A DNA stretch of 64,000 nt from Paenibacillus brevis (GCF_018919145.1 NZ_JAHLQJ010000004.1:186001-250000), one strand, 5' to 3'; counted from the first letter of the stretch, positions 53,777 through 63,246 are shown. Numbers and translations are program-made. The notes: a model not told the origin generated them from the letters alone.

Positions 53777-55219
53777 CTAATTCAACCAACGATACGTCCG
53801 ATGGGGATTGGTCTGATTCTGGCGGTGCTTAAGCTCAAAACGCTGTTCATGCTGCGGCTCCAGCTTTGGAAGAATCCCCTTCTTAATCGTTACCTTGGTT
53901 CCCTTCGGAATCATATCGAATAATTCCTCCACGTCCTCTTTGTCCATGCGGATACAGCCCAAGGATTCATCCTTGCCGATACTGTCCGGATCATCCGTAC
54001 CATGGATCGCATAATCGGTATCCGAGAGCTGCATCCCTCTGCTCCCAAACTCCCCATTATCCCTGCCGTTTGGATTCACCACTTTATCTGATATTTGGAA
54101 AGAGCCTTCCGGCGTTCTCGTTCCACCCAATCCCACCTTGTAAGTCCGCAGAATCGTCTTCCCGCTCACCACGGCAAGCTGATGGCTAGACGTATCCACA
54201 AGCACCTCGATCGGTTCCGTGAAGAAAGGCTCCCCAGCCAATAGAGCCGTGCCTTGCCCTGAACCATTACCTGTCTCCGTGCTTGCCCCGTCTCCATCCG
54301 CTTCTCCGAAACTTCCGGATGAACCCTTCAGCTCTACTAGCAACGGAATAAAGGCCTGCTCCATGATCGCATCGCTGCCGGCAAGCCAGTTGCCGGGGAA
54401 TTCCCCTGTCAGATCACTCAGCTGTTCCGGCCATTCTCCCTTGCTCTGCTTAAAATGCCTCATGGCCGACATCAGCACAGCCAGCGATTCTTGACGTTCA
54501 ATCCAATCGGGAGCATCGGTCTGCAATTGTCCAGGCTCTGGAGGATCACAGTCACAAGCTTCCGGATCAAATGACTGGACGGTAATCTTCCCTTGGTCAG
54601 GATACTTGTCGATTGCGTAGACAACAGGCATGCTTCTTGACCAGAGCGCCCATACGCCCGCAGTGTCCATTCCCAGCACCGCCTGCTGACCGGAAAGACT
54701 TGTGCTCGTCTCCTTCTGACCTTCTTCCAGTAAGCTTGCCAGGCCTGCTTTCCTCGATGAAGGGTCATTGAAATATCGCTGCGCAGTATAACCAGGCACA
54801 GAAACAACCACTTGCTCCTCGGGTTCGACCACTGCATCTGCTTCATCCTCTTCCTGTACCGGCAAGGGGGTTGTATCCACCAGATCCGCAGACGCTGGCG
54901 CTGTTCTGCCCGGTGCTTGCACCTGAGGCAGCGTGGCAAGCAGGAAGATCATAAGTGCAAGAATAGCCCTTCTCCATCGCCGCTTGTTTTTCTCCTTGCG
55001 CTTCGATTCCTGGAGCAAATTCTCCTGATACTCTTGCCACAGGTCAGCAGGCACCTTACTCGCCTCGAACGCTTCATATACGCTCCCAGCCTGAATGTAA
55101 CAGTAGTGGGCCTTCCCCTCCTGTCCGGATGCTTCATATTCTTTGCCCAGTAAATACCAGGCCATTTTATTGTCGGGATGATTACGTACATATTTTTTCA
55201 GATAAGAGGAGTTATTCAT
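53777..55219 (-). CDS. L,D-transpeptidase (YkuD domain) with TPR-like N-terminus
   Basis: A 480-residue cell-wall enzyme. The cytoplasmic N-terminus (about 1-75) resembles a TPR unit (NPDNKMAWYLLGKEYEASGQ type), followed by a basic stretch KRKEKNKRRWRRA and a membrane helix (about 88-104). The YkuD catalytic domain is near the C-terminus (about 345-455), with the motif HGTDDPDSIGKDESLGCIRM containing the active-site His and Cys. It forms or remodels 3-3 cross-links or attaches proteins to peptidoglycan. GGAGGTCAAA precedes ATG at 55217-55219. Confidence 0.92.
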   Translation of the reverse strand: MNNSSYLKKYVRNHPDNKMAWYLLGKEYEASGQEGKAHYCYIQAGSVYEAFEASKVPADLWQEYQENLLQESKRKEKNKRRWRRAILALMIFLLATLPQVQAPGRTAPASADLVDTTPLPVQEEDEADAVVEPEEQVVVSVPGYTAQRYFNDPSSRKAGLASLLEEGQKETSTSLSGQQAVLGMDTAGVWALWSRSMPVVYAIDKYPDQGKITVQSFDPEACDCDPPEPGQLQTDAPDWIERQESLAVLMSAMRHFKQSKGEWPEQLSDLTGEFPGNWLAGSDAIMEQAFIPLLVELKGSSGSFGEADGDGASTETGNGSGQGTALLAGEPFFTEPIEVLVDTSSHQLAVVSGKTILRTYKVGLGGTRTPEGSFQISDKVVNPNGRDNGEFGSRGMQLSDTDYAIHGTDDPDSIGKDESLGCIRMDKEDVEELFDMIPKGTKVTIKKGILPKLEPQHEQRFELKHRQNQTNPHRTYRWLN

Positions 55220-55293
55220 TTTGACCTCCATGCTTCACCGAATTGTAAACCAGCTATATATGTATATCGGCAGCAAAAAGTCTGCTTATGAAC

Positions 55294-55326
55294 AAAAATC
55301 CCCCGCAAATTCATGCAGGGGATTTT
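55294..55326 (-). terminator. Terminator after ferredoxin gene
   Basis: AAAATCCCC (55295-55303) pairs with GGGGATTTT (55318-55326), extended by GCA/TGC, followed on the minus strand by TTTTTG. Confidence 0.8.
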
Positions 55327-55356
55327 GCTGGTATGATTTAGGAATGGCTCAAGCAA

Positions 55357-55698
<342 letters not shown>

Positions 55699-55731
55699 TC
55701 ATTCCTATTCCTAAAAAGCAAGATTCCTTGA

Positions 55732-57051
55732 TTATTCCCCAGGCTCCTTCAGAAAATCCCTCTGTAACGAAGTACCCCGAATCTTATGATTCCGAATCAG
55801 GGCGGAGGGATCTTCGGTCAGCATGCCTGCGGTTAATACGGCACTTTCACCAAATTTATCCCGCAGCAAATCCATCGTCTTGGTTAGCGCTTCTTTCTTG
55901 GGCTGCTCGCTATAATCAAACAAATCCAGTTGAAGAGCAGATTCTTCTTTATCAACAAGATTTTGTAAAGTGATGCCAAGAAGCCGTACCGGCCGCTCGC
56001 TTTTCCAGTGCTTATGGTACAAGTCGCATGCCTCTCGGTATACTTCGTCCATTCGGTCAGTCACCGTCTCCAGGCTCTTGGAACGCGTAATGGTCCGCAT
56101 ATCGGGAGTTCTTATTGTAATCTGAACCGTCTGCGCCATCATCACTTGTCTGCGCAGCCTGCGCGTTACCTGGTCCGCAAGATTCAGAAACACCCGATGG
56201 ATATCTTGAATATCAGTCAAATCCTTCGGAAGGGTGGTGGTATGACCGACAGACTTATTCTTCTCCCGGTCATCTTTAACCGGAGAATCATCAAGCCCGT
56301 TGGCAGCCTGCTTCATCCAGCTTCCGGCAATGCCGAACCGCTGAACCAACATGTCCTCATCCGCCGCTGCCAATTGGCCGATCGTATGAATCCGGAGTGT
56401 TTTCAGCTTCTCGGCCGTCTTCCTGCCGATACCGAACATTTCCTGGCAAGGTCTGTTCCAAAGGATTTCCGGCACGTCTCTGATCCGCAATACGGTAAGC
56501 CCGTTCGGCTTCTTCATATCTGAGGCCATCTTCGCAAGAAGCTTGTTCGGCGCAATTCCAATGGAGCAAGGAAGTCCCAGCTCTTCCCTGATTCGTGTCT
56601 GGATTTCGCGCGCGATATCCAGAGGCGTTCCGAATTGTCTGGAGCCGGTAATGTCCAGATAGCATTCATCAATAGAAACCGCCTGCAGCAATGGCGAATA
56701 ACTGTATGCAATATCCATGAAGGCCCGGGAATACTTCCGATATAAATGGAAGTCAGGCTGGATCACAACCAGCTTCGGGCATTTCTTCAGCCCCTGGCTC
56801 ACCGTCATTCCTGTAGACACACCCAGCCTGCGGGCGGCATAGGAGCAAGTGACAATTACGCCCTTTCGCAGCTCCACGCTTCCGGCTACCGCTGTAGGGA
56901 TCCCTTTATATTTTTCCGGTTCATCCGCCTCATGCACCGAGCAATAAAATGCGTTCATATCAATATGAAGCACAACTCTTCCCCGAGACGGATAATATTC
57001 ATCAACTGTACCTTCCACAGGTTCCGAGACCGCCCTTCGTATTGTTCTCAT
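55732..57051 (-). CDS. dinB: DNA polymerase IV (Y-family)
   Basis: A 439-residue translesion polymerase. Catalytic motifs are VVLHIDMNAFYCSVHEAD (metal Asp), YSPLLQAVSIDECYLDITGS (metal Asp-Glu) and the HhH region MFGIGRKTAEKLKTLRI. There is an N-terminal extension of about 28 residues before the palm. The ATG at 57049-57051 is only 1 bp from the terminal inverted repeat of a family 2 element (57053-57256), so no normal ribosome site precedes it (GCTGACTTTTTGAAT). An in-frame TTG two codons upstream lies within the repeat. Expression may have been altered by the insertion. Confidence 0.92.
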   Translation of the reverse strand: MRTIRRAVSEPVEGTVDEYYPSRGRVVLHIDMNAFYCSVHEADEPEKYKGIPTAVAGSVELRKGVIVTCSYAARRLGVSTGMTVSQGLKKCPKLVVIQPDFHLYRKYSRAFMDIAYSYSPLLQAVSIDECYLDITGSRQFGTPLDIAREIQTRIREELGLPCSIGIAPNKLLAKMASDMKKPNGLTVLRIRDVPEILWNRPCQEMFGIGRKTAEKLKTLRIHTIGQLAAADEDMLVQRFGIAGSWMKQAANGLDDSPVKDDREKNKSVGHTTTLPKDLTDIQDIHRVFLNLADQVTRRLRRQVMMAQTVQITIRTPDMRTITRSKSLETVTDRMDEVYREACDLYHKHWKSERPVRLLGITLQNLVDKEESALQLDLFDYSEQPKKEALTKTMDLLRDKFGESAVLTAGMLTEDPSALIRNHKIRGTSLQRDFLKEPGE

Positions 57052-57052
57052 A

Positions 57053-57256
57053 TTCAAAAAGTCAGCTTTTGATCACGAAGTGTTCCAAGGGGTTGATTCG
57101 GCGTCGAATCTTGCGTTCACCCTCGAAGTCCAAGCGGATGCTTACGAGGGATGCTTCCTTTGGAAGCATTTCGCTAATGTAGGTTCTGCCTACACTCCGT
57201 TCCTCCTTCTTCAGGTTCTCGCAACCTTCTCGGTGCTGAAAAGCTGACTTTTTGAA
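57053..57256. repeat. Inverted-repeat element family 2, full copy (MITE-like)
   Basis: A 204-bp element with perfect 18-bp terminal inverted repeats, TTCAAAAAGTCAGCTTTT at 57053-57070 and its complement at 57239-57256. Internal hairpins include ATGCTTCC-TTT-GGAAGCAT, GTAGG-TTCTG-CCTAC and GGTT-CTCGC-AACC. No transposase; related copies at 45436-45593 and 48541-48610. A clear target duplication was not found. It occupies the leader of dinB. Confidence 0.85.
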
Positions 57257-57333
57257 CATGTACTCATAGTATCAGCATACCTCCGGGCAGGAAATGGGGT
57301 CAATAACCCCTATATAAAATCCCAAAAAGCGTG

Positions 57334-57361
57334 TTACATTTAAAAAATTAAATGCTATAAT
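57334..57361 (+). promoter_or_regulatory. Promoter of citramalate synthase gene
   Basis: TTACAT (57334-57339) - 16 bp - TATAAT (57356-57361). Initiation would fall near 57368, which supports the downstream ATG at 57422 as the true start. Confidence 0.7.
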
Positions 57362-57421
57362 ATGAAATTATACAAATCGGGCCTTATACTAACAGACATC
57401 CAAAGGGGGATCTATTCCAAC

Positions 57422-59041
57422 ATGACAAAGGCATTATCCATCTTCGATACAACCTTGAGAGACGGCACCCAGGGTGAGGGCATCAGCCTTTCCGCCGACG
57501 ATAAGCTCAAAATCGCCAAGAAGCTGGATGATTTAGGTGTTCATTACATTGAAGGCGGAATTCCCGGAAGCAACAATAAGGACATTGAGTTCTTTAAGCG
57601 CATCCGGGATTACAAGCTGAATGCCAAAATCACAGCCTTTGGCAGTACCCGCAGGAAGGATAGCTTGGCTGAGCATGACTCTAACCTGGCCAGGATTATT
57701 GACTCCGGCGTCTCGGTCGCTACCCTAGTCGGCAAGTCATGGGACTTCCATGTGCATACCGCGCTTCAGACTTCCCTGGAAGAGAATCTGGCGATGATTT
57801 ATGACTCCATTGCCTTTTTGAAACGCAAAGGACTGGAAGTGATCTTCGATGCGGAGCATTTCTTCGATGGCTATAAGAAAAATCCGGAGTATGCTCTTTC
57901 GGTCATGCGTAAAGCCGAGGAGGCCGGCGCCGATTGGCTGGTGATGTGCGATACCAACGGCGGAACGATGCCGCATGAGGTGCATGATATTGTGACTGTT
58001 CTGAAGGGGCAGGCAACGAGTGCCCGTGTTGGAATTCATACTCACAATGACTGCGAGCTGGCAGTCGCCAACTCGATCAGTGCGGTGCGCGCCGGTGCCG
58101 AGCAGATTCAAGGTACGATGAACGGCTATGGCGAGCGGTGCGGCAATGCCAACCTTTGCTCGGTCATCCCGAATCTTCAGCTCAAACTTGGATATCAGGT
58201 GCTTGAGGAGGAACAGCTGCAGCAGCTTACGAACACTGCGCGCTATATCAGCGAGATCGCCAATGTGTATATGCCGGTTAATCAGCCTTATGTCGGCTCC
58301 GCAGCCTTTGCTCATAAAGGAGGAATCCACGTCTCGGCGATCTTGCGGGATTCAAGAACCTACGAGCATATTGCCCCGGAATTGGTCGGTAACCGCCAGC
58401 GTGTGCTGGTATCTGAGCTGGCCGGCCAGAGCAATATTCTGTCCAAAGCCCAGCAGATGGGGATTCAGATCGATCCGGAACGGGAGAGCACGAGAGAGGT
58501 CATCGACAGAATCAAGGAGCTGGAGCATGAGGGCTATCAATTCGAAGGCGCGGATGCTTCGCTGGAGCTTTTGCTTCGAGAAGCGAACGGTGATCTAAAG
58601 GAACTGTTCGTGTTTGAATCCTTTAAAATGCTGGTAGAGAAAATAGCAGGACGGCCTGTCACCTCCGAAGCATTCGTCAAGCTAAAAATCGATGGGGCCA
58701 GCATCTTCACCGCCGCTGAAGGCAACGGTCCGGTCAATGCACTGGATAATGCACTCCGTAAGGCGCTCATTACGTATTATCCGGGTCTCAAGGATATCCA
58801 TCTTTCCGATTACAAGGTGCGGGTTCTGGATGACAAGGATGCGACAGCCTCCAAGGTTCGGGTTCTGATCGAATCAGGCAGCTTCGGTAATTCCTGGAGC
58901 ACGGTCGGGGTCTCCGGCAATGTCATTGAGGCGAGCTGGGAAGCCCTTGTGGACAGCTTGCGTTATGCACTGCTCGGTCAGGCCAAGCGTGAGGATTATG
59001 TCGCCATATCGTCCGATTCCCGAGGATTAGTCAATCATTAA
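57422..59041 (+). CDS. cimA: (R)-citramalate synthase
   Basis: A 539-residue enzyme that condenses pyruvate and acetyl-CoA to citramalate, giving 2-oxobutyrate for isoleucine synthesis without threonine. The HMGL-like TIM barrel opens with SIFDTTLRDGTQGEG; FGSTRRKDSLAEHDSNL and VGKSWDFHVHTALQTSLEENL separate it from LeuA. Metal-binding GIHTHNDCELAVANS and a C-terminal LeuA-type allosteric domain (about 425-535) are present. ATG at 57422 is chosen because the promoter lies after an earlier in-frame ATG at 57362. No T-box leader was found. Confidence 0.92.
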   Translation: MTKALSIFDTTLRDGTQGEGISLSADDKLKIAKKLDDLGVHYIEGGIPGSNNKDIEFFKRIRDYKLNAKITAFGSTRRKDSLAEHDSNLARIIDSGVSVATLVGKSWDFHVHTALQTSLEENLAMIYDSIAFLKRKGLEVIFDAEHFFDGYKKNPEYALSVMRKAEEAGADWLVMCDTNGGTMPHEVHDIVTVLKGQATSARVGIHTHNDCELAVANSISAVRAGAEQIQGTMNGYGERCGNANLCSVIPNLQLKLGYQVLEEEQLQQLTNTARYISEIANVYMPVNQPYVGSAAFAHKGGIHVSAILRDSRTYEHIAPELVGNRQRVLVSELAGQSNILSKAQQMGIQIDPERESTREVIDRIKELEHEGYQFEGADASLELLLREANGDLKELFVFESFKMLVEKIAGRPVTSEAFVKLKIDGASIFTAAEGNGPVNALDNALRKALITYYPGLKDIHLSDYKVRVLDDKDATASKVRVLIESGSFGNSWSTVGVSGNVIEASWEALVDSLRYALLGQAKREDYVAISSDSRGLVNH

Positions 59042-59055
59042 CAATCAAACAATAA

Positions 59056-59097
59056 GGGTGTGCAGCATAAGTTCATTCACGCTGCACACCCTTTTTT
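59056..59097 (+). terminator. Rho-independent terminator after cimA
   Basis: GGGTGTGCAGC (59056-59066) pairs perfectly with GCTGCACACCC (59081-59091), followed by T6 (59092-59097). Confidence 0.92.
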
Positions 59098-59098
59098 A

Positions 59099-59689
59099 TT
59101 ACATCCATTTCTTAATTTTCGCTTCCAGCTCGTCCGGAGCTAACGTACCTACAATCACATCCCGGATAATTCCGTCCTTGTCGATTAGCACATTGGTCGG
59201 AAATGCCACCCCGCCGAACTTTCTATAGATTTCCTCATCCTCATCAAGCAGCACAGGAAAGGTATAGCCGTACTCCTTCACAAATTGCTCCACTTGCTCA
59301 AGCTTATCGTACAATGTTACATTCACTGCATATAAGTCCAGGCTGTCTTGGTAGCGGGATGCTAGGCTCACCAAATCAGGCGCCTCTTCCTTACACGGAT
59401 CGCACCAGGAAGCCCAAAAGTTAAGCAGCAGCACCTTATCTCTCGCTCCCCCCACCTCATAGCGGCTTCCATCCAGACCGGGCAAGCTGAAAGAAGGTGC
59501 CGGCGTACCCGGCTTTAGCGCATACTGCGCGGCCATCGTTGTTAAGGAAGGTTCTTCCTCGGCTGCTTTCCCCGTGATTTTGTCCACCCAAGCAGCGACT
59601 GGAATTCTTCCAGCCTGGGCATGATCATATACGACGCCCGCCAGCAGGATGAATGCAATCACCCATATCCAAGTATTTCTTTTCATCAT
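59099..59689 (-). CDS. TlpA/ResA-like thioredoxin-fold lipoprotein-type protein
   Basis: A 196-residue exported thioredoxin-like protein with an N-terminal membrane anchor (about 6-24). The core begins APSFSLPGLDGSRYEV; the active site is WASWCDPCKEEAPD (CDPC) and the cis-proline region is VAFPTNVLIDKDG. It would keep extracytoplasmic thiols reduced, for example in cytochrome c maturation. It is a paralogue of the protein at 21109-21660 but stands in a separate unit with a different motif (CDPC against CPPC). No lipobox cysteine, so it is anchored by the helix. Confidence 0.9.
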   Translation of the reverse strand: MMKRNTWIWVIAFILLAGVVYDHAQAGRIPVAAWVDKITGKAAEEEPSLTTMAAQYALKPGTPAPSFSLPGLDGSRYEVGGARDKVLLLNFWASWCDPCKEEAPDLVSLASRYQDSLDLYAVNVTLYDKLEQVEQFVKEYGYTFPVLLDEDEEIYRKFGGVAFPTNVLIDKDGIIRDVIVGTLAPDELEAKIKKWM

Positions 59690-59777
59690 CAGCTTCCTTA
59701 TCCTTTATTAAGCATAAGCAAAATTCAGCTTCTGATTCTATTGTACCCTGTTTCTTAAAATTTTTACAATTTAACTA

Positions 59778-60515
59778 TTACGTTTTACTGAGAAATGCAT
59801 AGAGATCGCCCAGTGTAACTATCCCTCGCTCCCTCAATTTTTCAATCATCGAGATCCATAAGCCTGAAGTCATTCTGGAATCCTCAAGGGCATGATGCCT
59901 GCGGAGCAAAGGCACCCCATACACGCGAAGCCAGTCATCCAGCGAAGACAGCTTGCGCTCCGGCTCCAGCTTCTGGGCAATCATCATTGTATCCAGCACT
60001 CGGTGGCCCAGATGCGCCTTCGTTGTCTTCCAGAGAGCAACATCAAGAAATGCTTTGTCATGAGCACTGCCATGGGCAATGAGCACCCTATCATCAACAA
60101 ATGACATGAAATCCCGAAGCGTCTGCAACAAGCTCGGCGCATCCAGCATCATCTCCTGAGTAATACCCGTTAACTCTACGATGCGCTCCGGGATAGAGCA
60201 TGCCGGCTTGCAGAGCGAATAGAACTCCTCGCCGCTCTGTTGATTACCATCAACCTTAACAGCTCCAAAAGAGATAATTTCATCCCCATAATGATAATGA
60301 AAGCCCGTTGTTTCCAGATCGAACACAGCGGTTTTCAGTTGATGAAGCGGGATATGCAATGTCTCGGGTCTCCGTTGTCCCTTCGTCAGCGATCTTACGA
60401 AGGCAATTTGCTGGGCGCTGGGCGCCCCAAGCATAGACCCAAGGCGCGGCGTCCCTCCTCCCCTTAACGCCTCCCAAAATCCTCCGTTTCCCTTCATAGG
60501 CTCCTTCATAGCCAT
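59778..60515 (-). CDS. DnaQ-like 3'-5' exonuclease (DEDDh)
   Basis: A 245-residue exonuclease. ExoI AVFDLETTGFHYHYGDEIISFGAVKV, ExoII VLIAHGSAHDKAFLDVALW and ExoIII RRHHALEDSRMTSGLW give the full DEDDh set. Similar free-standing enzymes resemble the proofreading domain of PolC. It begins within the last 10 bp of the DUF294 gene, so the two are co-translated. The N-terminal about 45 residues are glycine-rich and unassigned. A role in DNA or nucleotide-tag turnover is possible. Confidence 0.9.
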   Translation of the reverse strand: MAMKEPMKGNGGFWEALRGGGTPRLGSMLGAPSAQQIAFVRSLTKGQRRPETLHIPLHQLKTAVFDLETTGFHYHYGDEIISFGAVKVDGNQQSGEEFYSLCKPACSIPERIVELTGITQEMMLDAPSLLQTLRDFMSFVDDRVLIAHGSAHDKAFLDVALWKTTKAHLGHRVLDTMMIAQKLEPERKLSSLDDWLRVYGVPLLRRHHALEDSRMTSGLWISMIEKLRERGIVTLGDLYAFLSKT

Positions 60516-61603
60516 TTCCTCTCTCTATACCTTTGCTGCCTTTGTAACGTCCTGTACATCAGCTTTACCGTGCTGAGCGCCTCTCTTAGCTCCTGGCGTA
60601 TTTCCTTTTGCTTAAGCAAGCTCTGCGGCAAGTATCCTGAACCGGTCTGCTCTCCCTCTCCAGCCTTGACAGCTGTTATCGATCGAAACCGAAGCGCCGC
60701 ATGGAAGGCAGTCTGACAGGATTCCACCCATCTAAAGGGAACCGCATCCAATTGATTCAGTTGGGACAAGCGTTCCATGGTGGAGGATGCTTGGATGCCA
60801 TATTCCACGGCTAAATAGCGAACCGCGTTTACAATAGGAAGATATAACCCATACTTCACATCGAATTCGCCCGCATGCTCGCCGACCTGCTCCGTGATTA
60901 CCTGCCCTAGCACATTTAATGCTGCTTTGTGGCGGAGGGTATTCCGAAGCACGGCTGCAGTGAACGGTTCCTGCAACTTGGATTCCTGCTCAAACAGCGT
61001 ATACATTGCGTTTCTGACCTCAGCTGTCAAATCGGGATTCCCGGAAATATGCCGAAGGTCTGCCGCAATCATCAGATAGCGAACCTGCTCCCAGCCCGGT
61101 TCATTTCTCCAAGAAGCAAGCTGCCGGGACCATTCAAGAGATGTTTTTCTCCACAGCGGGTTCGTAACCATGACATTTCCAGGACAAGGGGGATAGCCCG
61201 CTATTTCAAGAATTGCCGACAATCGCTGGCCGAATAGCGCAAAGTAGCGATGCACTTCCTCATCTTCTATATCGTGATCAGCTAATACGAATCCGTTATC
61301 CTGATCACTTCCCAATGTCTGTTCTCTTCTGCCGGCGCTGCCAAATACAACAAAAGCATAGTCAGCAGGAGGAGAGCCGAAGCCCTCCTCAACCAACTGC
61401 TGCTCGCACAATGCGACGGCTTGCTTCAGGACAGCATCATGCATTTCGCCGACCCTTTGATTCCATTTCTCTATATGGAGTGATGCAAACTGATCCATGA
61501 GATCATCCTGCATTTGCATCCGAACCGATCGCAACGTCTCTGGAGATGCAGCCGACATGATCATTTGAAGGCTGGAATGGCTCGCGGCCGTATCATAGCT
61601 CAT
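60506..61603 (-). CDS. DUF294-family putative nucleotidyltransferase
   Basis: A 365-residue protein with a GlnD-like nucleotidyltransferase core, VVFGSAGRREQTLGSDQDNGFVLAD, in which the GS-x-R-x-E and SDQD residues for metal and nucleotide binding are intact. The C-terminal half is helical (DUF294 substrate-binding region, HKAALNVLGQVITEQ). CBS and cyclic-nucleotide domains often present in this family are missing. It lies between the ammonium transporter gene and a DnaQ-like exonuclease gene and starts 20 bp after the transporter ends, so it may belong to nitrogen control, which is inference. Confidence 0.88.
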   Translation of the reverse strand: MSYDTAASHSSLQMIMSAASPETLRSVRMQMQDDLMDQFASLHIEKWNQRVGEMHDAVLKQAVALCEQQLVEEGFGSPPADYAFVVFGSAGRREQTLGSDQDNGFVLADHDIEDEEVHRYFALFGQRLSAILEIAGYPPCPGNVMVTNPLWRKTSLEWSRQLASWRNEPGWEQVRYLMIAADLRHISGNPDLTAEVRNAMYTLFEQESKLQEPFTAAVLRNTLRHKAALNVLGQVITEQVGEHAGEFDVKYGLYLPIVNAVRYLAVEYGIQASSTMERLSQLNQLDAVPFRWVESCQTAFHAALRFRSITAVKAGEGEQTGSGYLPQSLLKQKEIRQELREALSTVKLMYRTLQRQQRYRERKWL

Positions 61604-61623
61604 AAGCCGGCTCCCTTTCTATG

Positions 61624-63039
61624 TTAAGATACGTGGTTGGCGGATGGTTTTACCGAAGAAGAAGTCTCTTGATGAAGCAGACTCATTTGCTCCGGATAGC
61701 CGTAAGTTCCATGCTCGCTGATATCCAGCCCCATCATTTCCTCTTCTTCTGTCACTCTCAGGCCCATCAGCACCTTCATACCGCCAAGAATAATGAAAGA
61801 CACGGCCAGTACGAAGGCAAATGTACCGATAACCCCCAGCAATTGCACGCCAAGCTGTCCCAAGCCGCCGCCATAGAACAGGCCTGCTGTACCTACTCCC
61901 GTCGTCTCTGCAAGCTCAGGAGTAGCGAATAAGCCAGTCGAGATCGCCCCCCATACACCGGCAATCCCGTGGACGGAGAATGCGTAGATTGGATCATCGA
62001 TTCCAGCACGCTCAAACCATCTTGCCGTAAAGAAGGTCAGGACACCAGCCACCGCACCAATGACGATAGAAGCCCATGCATCAACGAATGCACAAGAACC
62101 TGTAATCGCTACAAGCGCCGCCAGAACACCGTTCAACATGCTTGGAATATCCGATTTCCCCATAACCGCCCAAGAGATCAGAAGTGCGGCAACTGCCCCT
62201 GCGGCAGCCGCGAGGTTCGTTGTTACCAGGACATAACCAAAGAATCCATCGCCAAGTGGTGTCAATGCACTGCCTGGATTAAAGCCAAACCATCCAATCC
62301 AGAGAATAATGACGCCAAGCACCGTCAACACCTGATTATGCCCGGGAATGCTGTTCGGCTTGCCATCCTTATTGTACTTGCCAAGACGCGGCTTCAACAG
62401 GATTGTTGCGACCAAGGCGGCTGTTGCACCGGTTAAATGAACTACAGTAGAACCGGCATAGTCCTGCATCCCCAACGCTCCAAGCCAGCCGCCACCCCAT
62501 ACCCAGTGTGCTACGATCGGATAAATCAATCCTACGAACAGTACACCGAATACGATGTATACGCTAAGTTTGGCCCGTTCCGCCATCCCTCCGCAAGCGA
62601 TTGCCAGCGATACCGCAGCAAAGGCCATTTGAAACAGAAACATCAGATTCAAAGGAACTCCGATTTCAGAAAATACACTGAAAGATCCAATGGCATTCTC
62701 ACCGCCAAAAAGGAAGCCTGTTGTTCCAAGAAAGCTGTTGCCGTCTCCAAAGGCAAATGCAAACCCTATTGCCCACCATACAATGACAGTGATTCCGAGG
62801 GTCAACACAGTCTTGCCTGCGACGTGTCCGGCGTTCTTCATTCTCACTGTCCCGGCTTCCAGAAGAGCAAAGCCCGCTTGCATAAAGAACACCAACATCG
62901 CTGCTACAAAAACAAATAAGGAATTTAATCCAAGCTCCAGCACCGCAGTGGTGACCTCTCCCTCTGCAGCAAATGCAGATACCGGAAAAGCAAATGCTCC
63001 GATTGCCAGTAACAGACCATACAACCACTTCTTTTTCAT
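61624..63039 (-). CDS. amt: Ammonium transporter, Amt family
   Basis: A 471-residue channel-type transporter with a cleavable N-terminal signal (ends in VSAFAAEGE) and eleven membrane helices. Typical blocks are FMQAGFALLEAGTVRMKNAGHVAGKT, GWFGFNPGSAL, and IYAFSVHGIAGVWGAISTGLFA with conserved pore His. The cytoplasmic C-terminus includes MGLDISEHGTYGYPE. A PII gene (glnK) normally follows amt but is absent here; DUF294 follows instead. A GlnR/TnrA-type box overlaps the leader (63056-63072). GAGGAGAGG is upstream of ATG. Confidence 0.95.
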   Translation of the reverse strand: MKKKWLYGLLLAIGAFAFPVSAFAAEGEVTTAVLELGLNSLFVFVAAMLVFFMQAGFALLEAGTVRMKNAGHVAGKTVLTLGITVIVWWAIGFAFAFGDGNSFLGTTGFLFGGENAIGSFSVFSEIGVPLNLMFLFQMAFAAVSLAIACGGMAERAKLSVYIVFGVLFVGLIYPIVAHWVWGGGWLGALGMQDYAGSTVVHLTGATAALVATILLKPRLGKYNKDGKPNSIPGHNQVLTVLGVIILWIGWFGFNPGSALTPLGDGFFGYVLVTTNLAAAAGAVAALLISWAVMGKSDIPSMLNGVLAALVAITGSCAFVDAWASIVIGAVAGVLTFFTARWFERAGIDDPIYAFSVHGIAGVWGAISTGLFATPELAETTGVGTAGLFYGGGLGQLGVQLLGVIGTFAFVLAVSFIILGGMKVLMGLRVTEEEEMMGLDISEHGTYGYPEQMSLLHQETSSSVKPSANHVS

Positions 63040-63055
63040 AAGACCCTCTCCTCAA

Positions 63056-63072
63056 TGTTAAGTTTCCTAACA
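63056..63072. promoter_or_regulatory. GlnR/TnrA box in the amt leader
   Basis: TGTTA-AGTTTCC-TAACA matches the TGTNA-N7-TNACA consensus exactly. It starts 17 bp upstream of the amt start codon and about 20 bp downstream of the candidate -10, a position that favours repression, as by GlnR. An overlapping near-palindrome TAACAT-N8-ATGTTA follows (to about 63087). Confidence 0.72.
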
Positions 63073-63092
63073 TATTTTAAAATGTTAAGGTG

Positions 63093-63122
63093 ATTATATG
63101 GCTGAAAGCATTAAAAACACAA
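63093..63122 (-). promoter_or_regulatory. Candidate promoter of amt
   Basis: Minus-strand TTGTGT (63117-63122) - 18 bp - TATAAT (63093-63098). Confidence 0.55.
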
Positions 63123-63246
63123 TAGATTTTTCAGAAAAAAGCTAGAAAGTGCAAATTATATAGCATGCAGTATAAATAACATAACACAGTATGTTAGATA
63201 TTTTAATTTTATTTCTAAAGTCGCTTATTTTTAGAAAGCATGACGT

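Noticed and set aside
57062..57259. Small protein gene of 65 codons in the family 2 element
   Set aside because: The frame lies wholly in a repeat with terminal inverted repeats; it is disrupted in the other copies and has no consistent start.
57262..57421. T-box leader of cimA
   Set aside because: No T-box core sequence (TGGNACCGCG) or terminator/antiterminator pair is visible; the promoter is close to the start codon.
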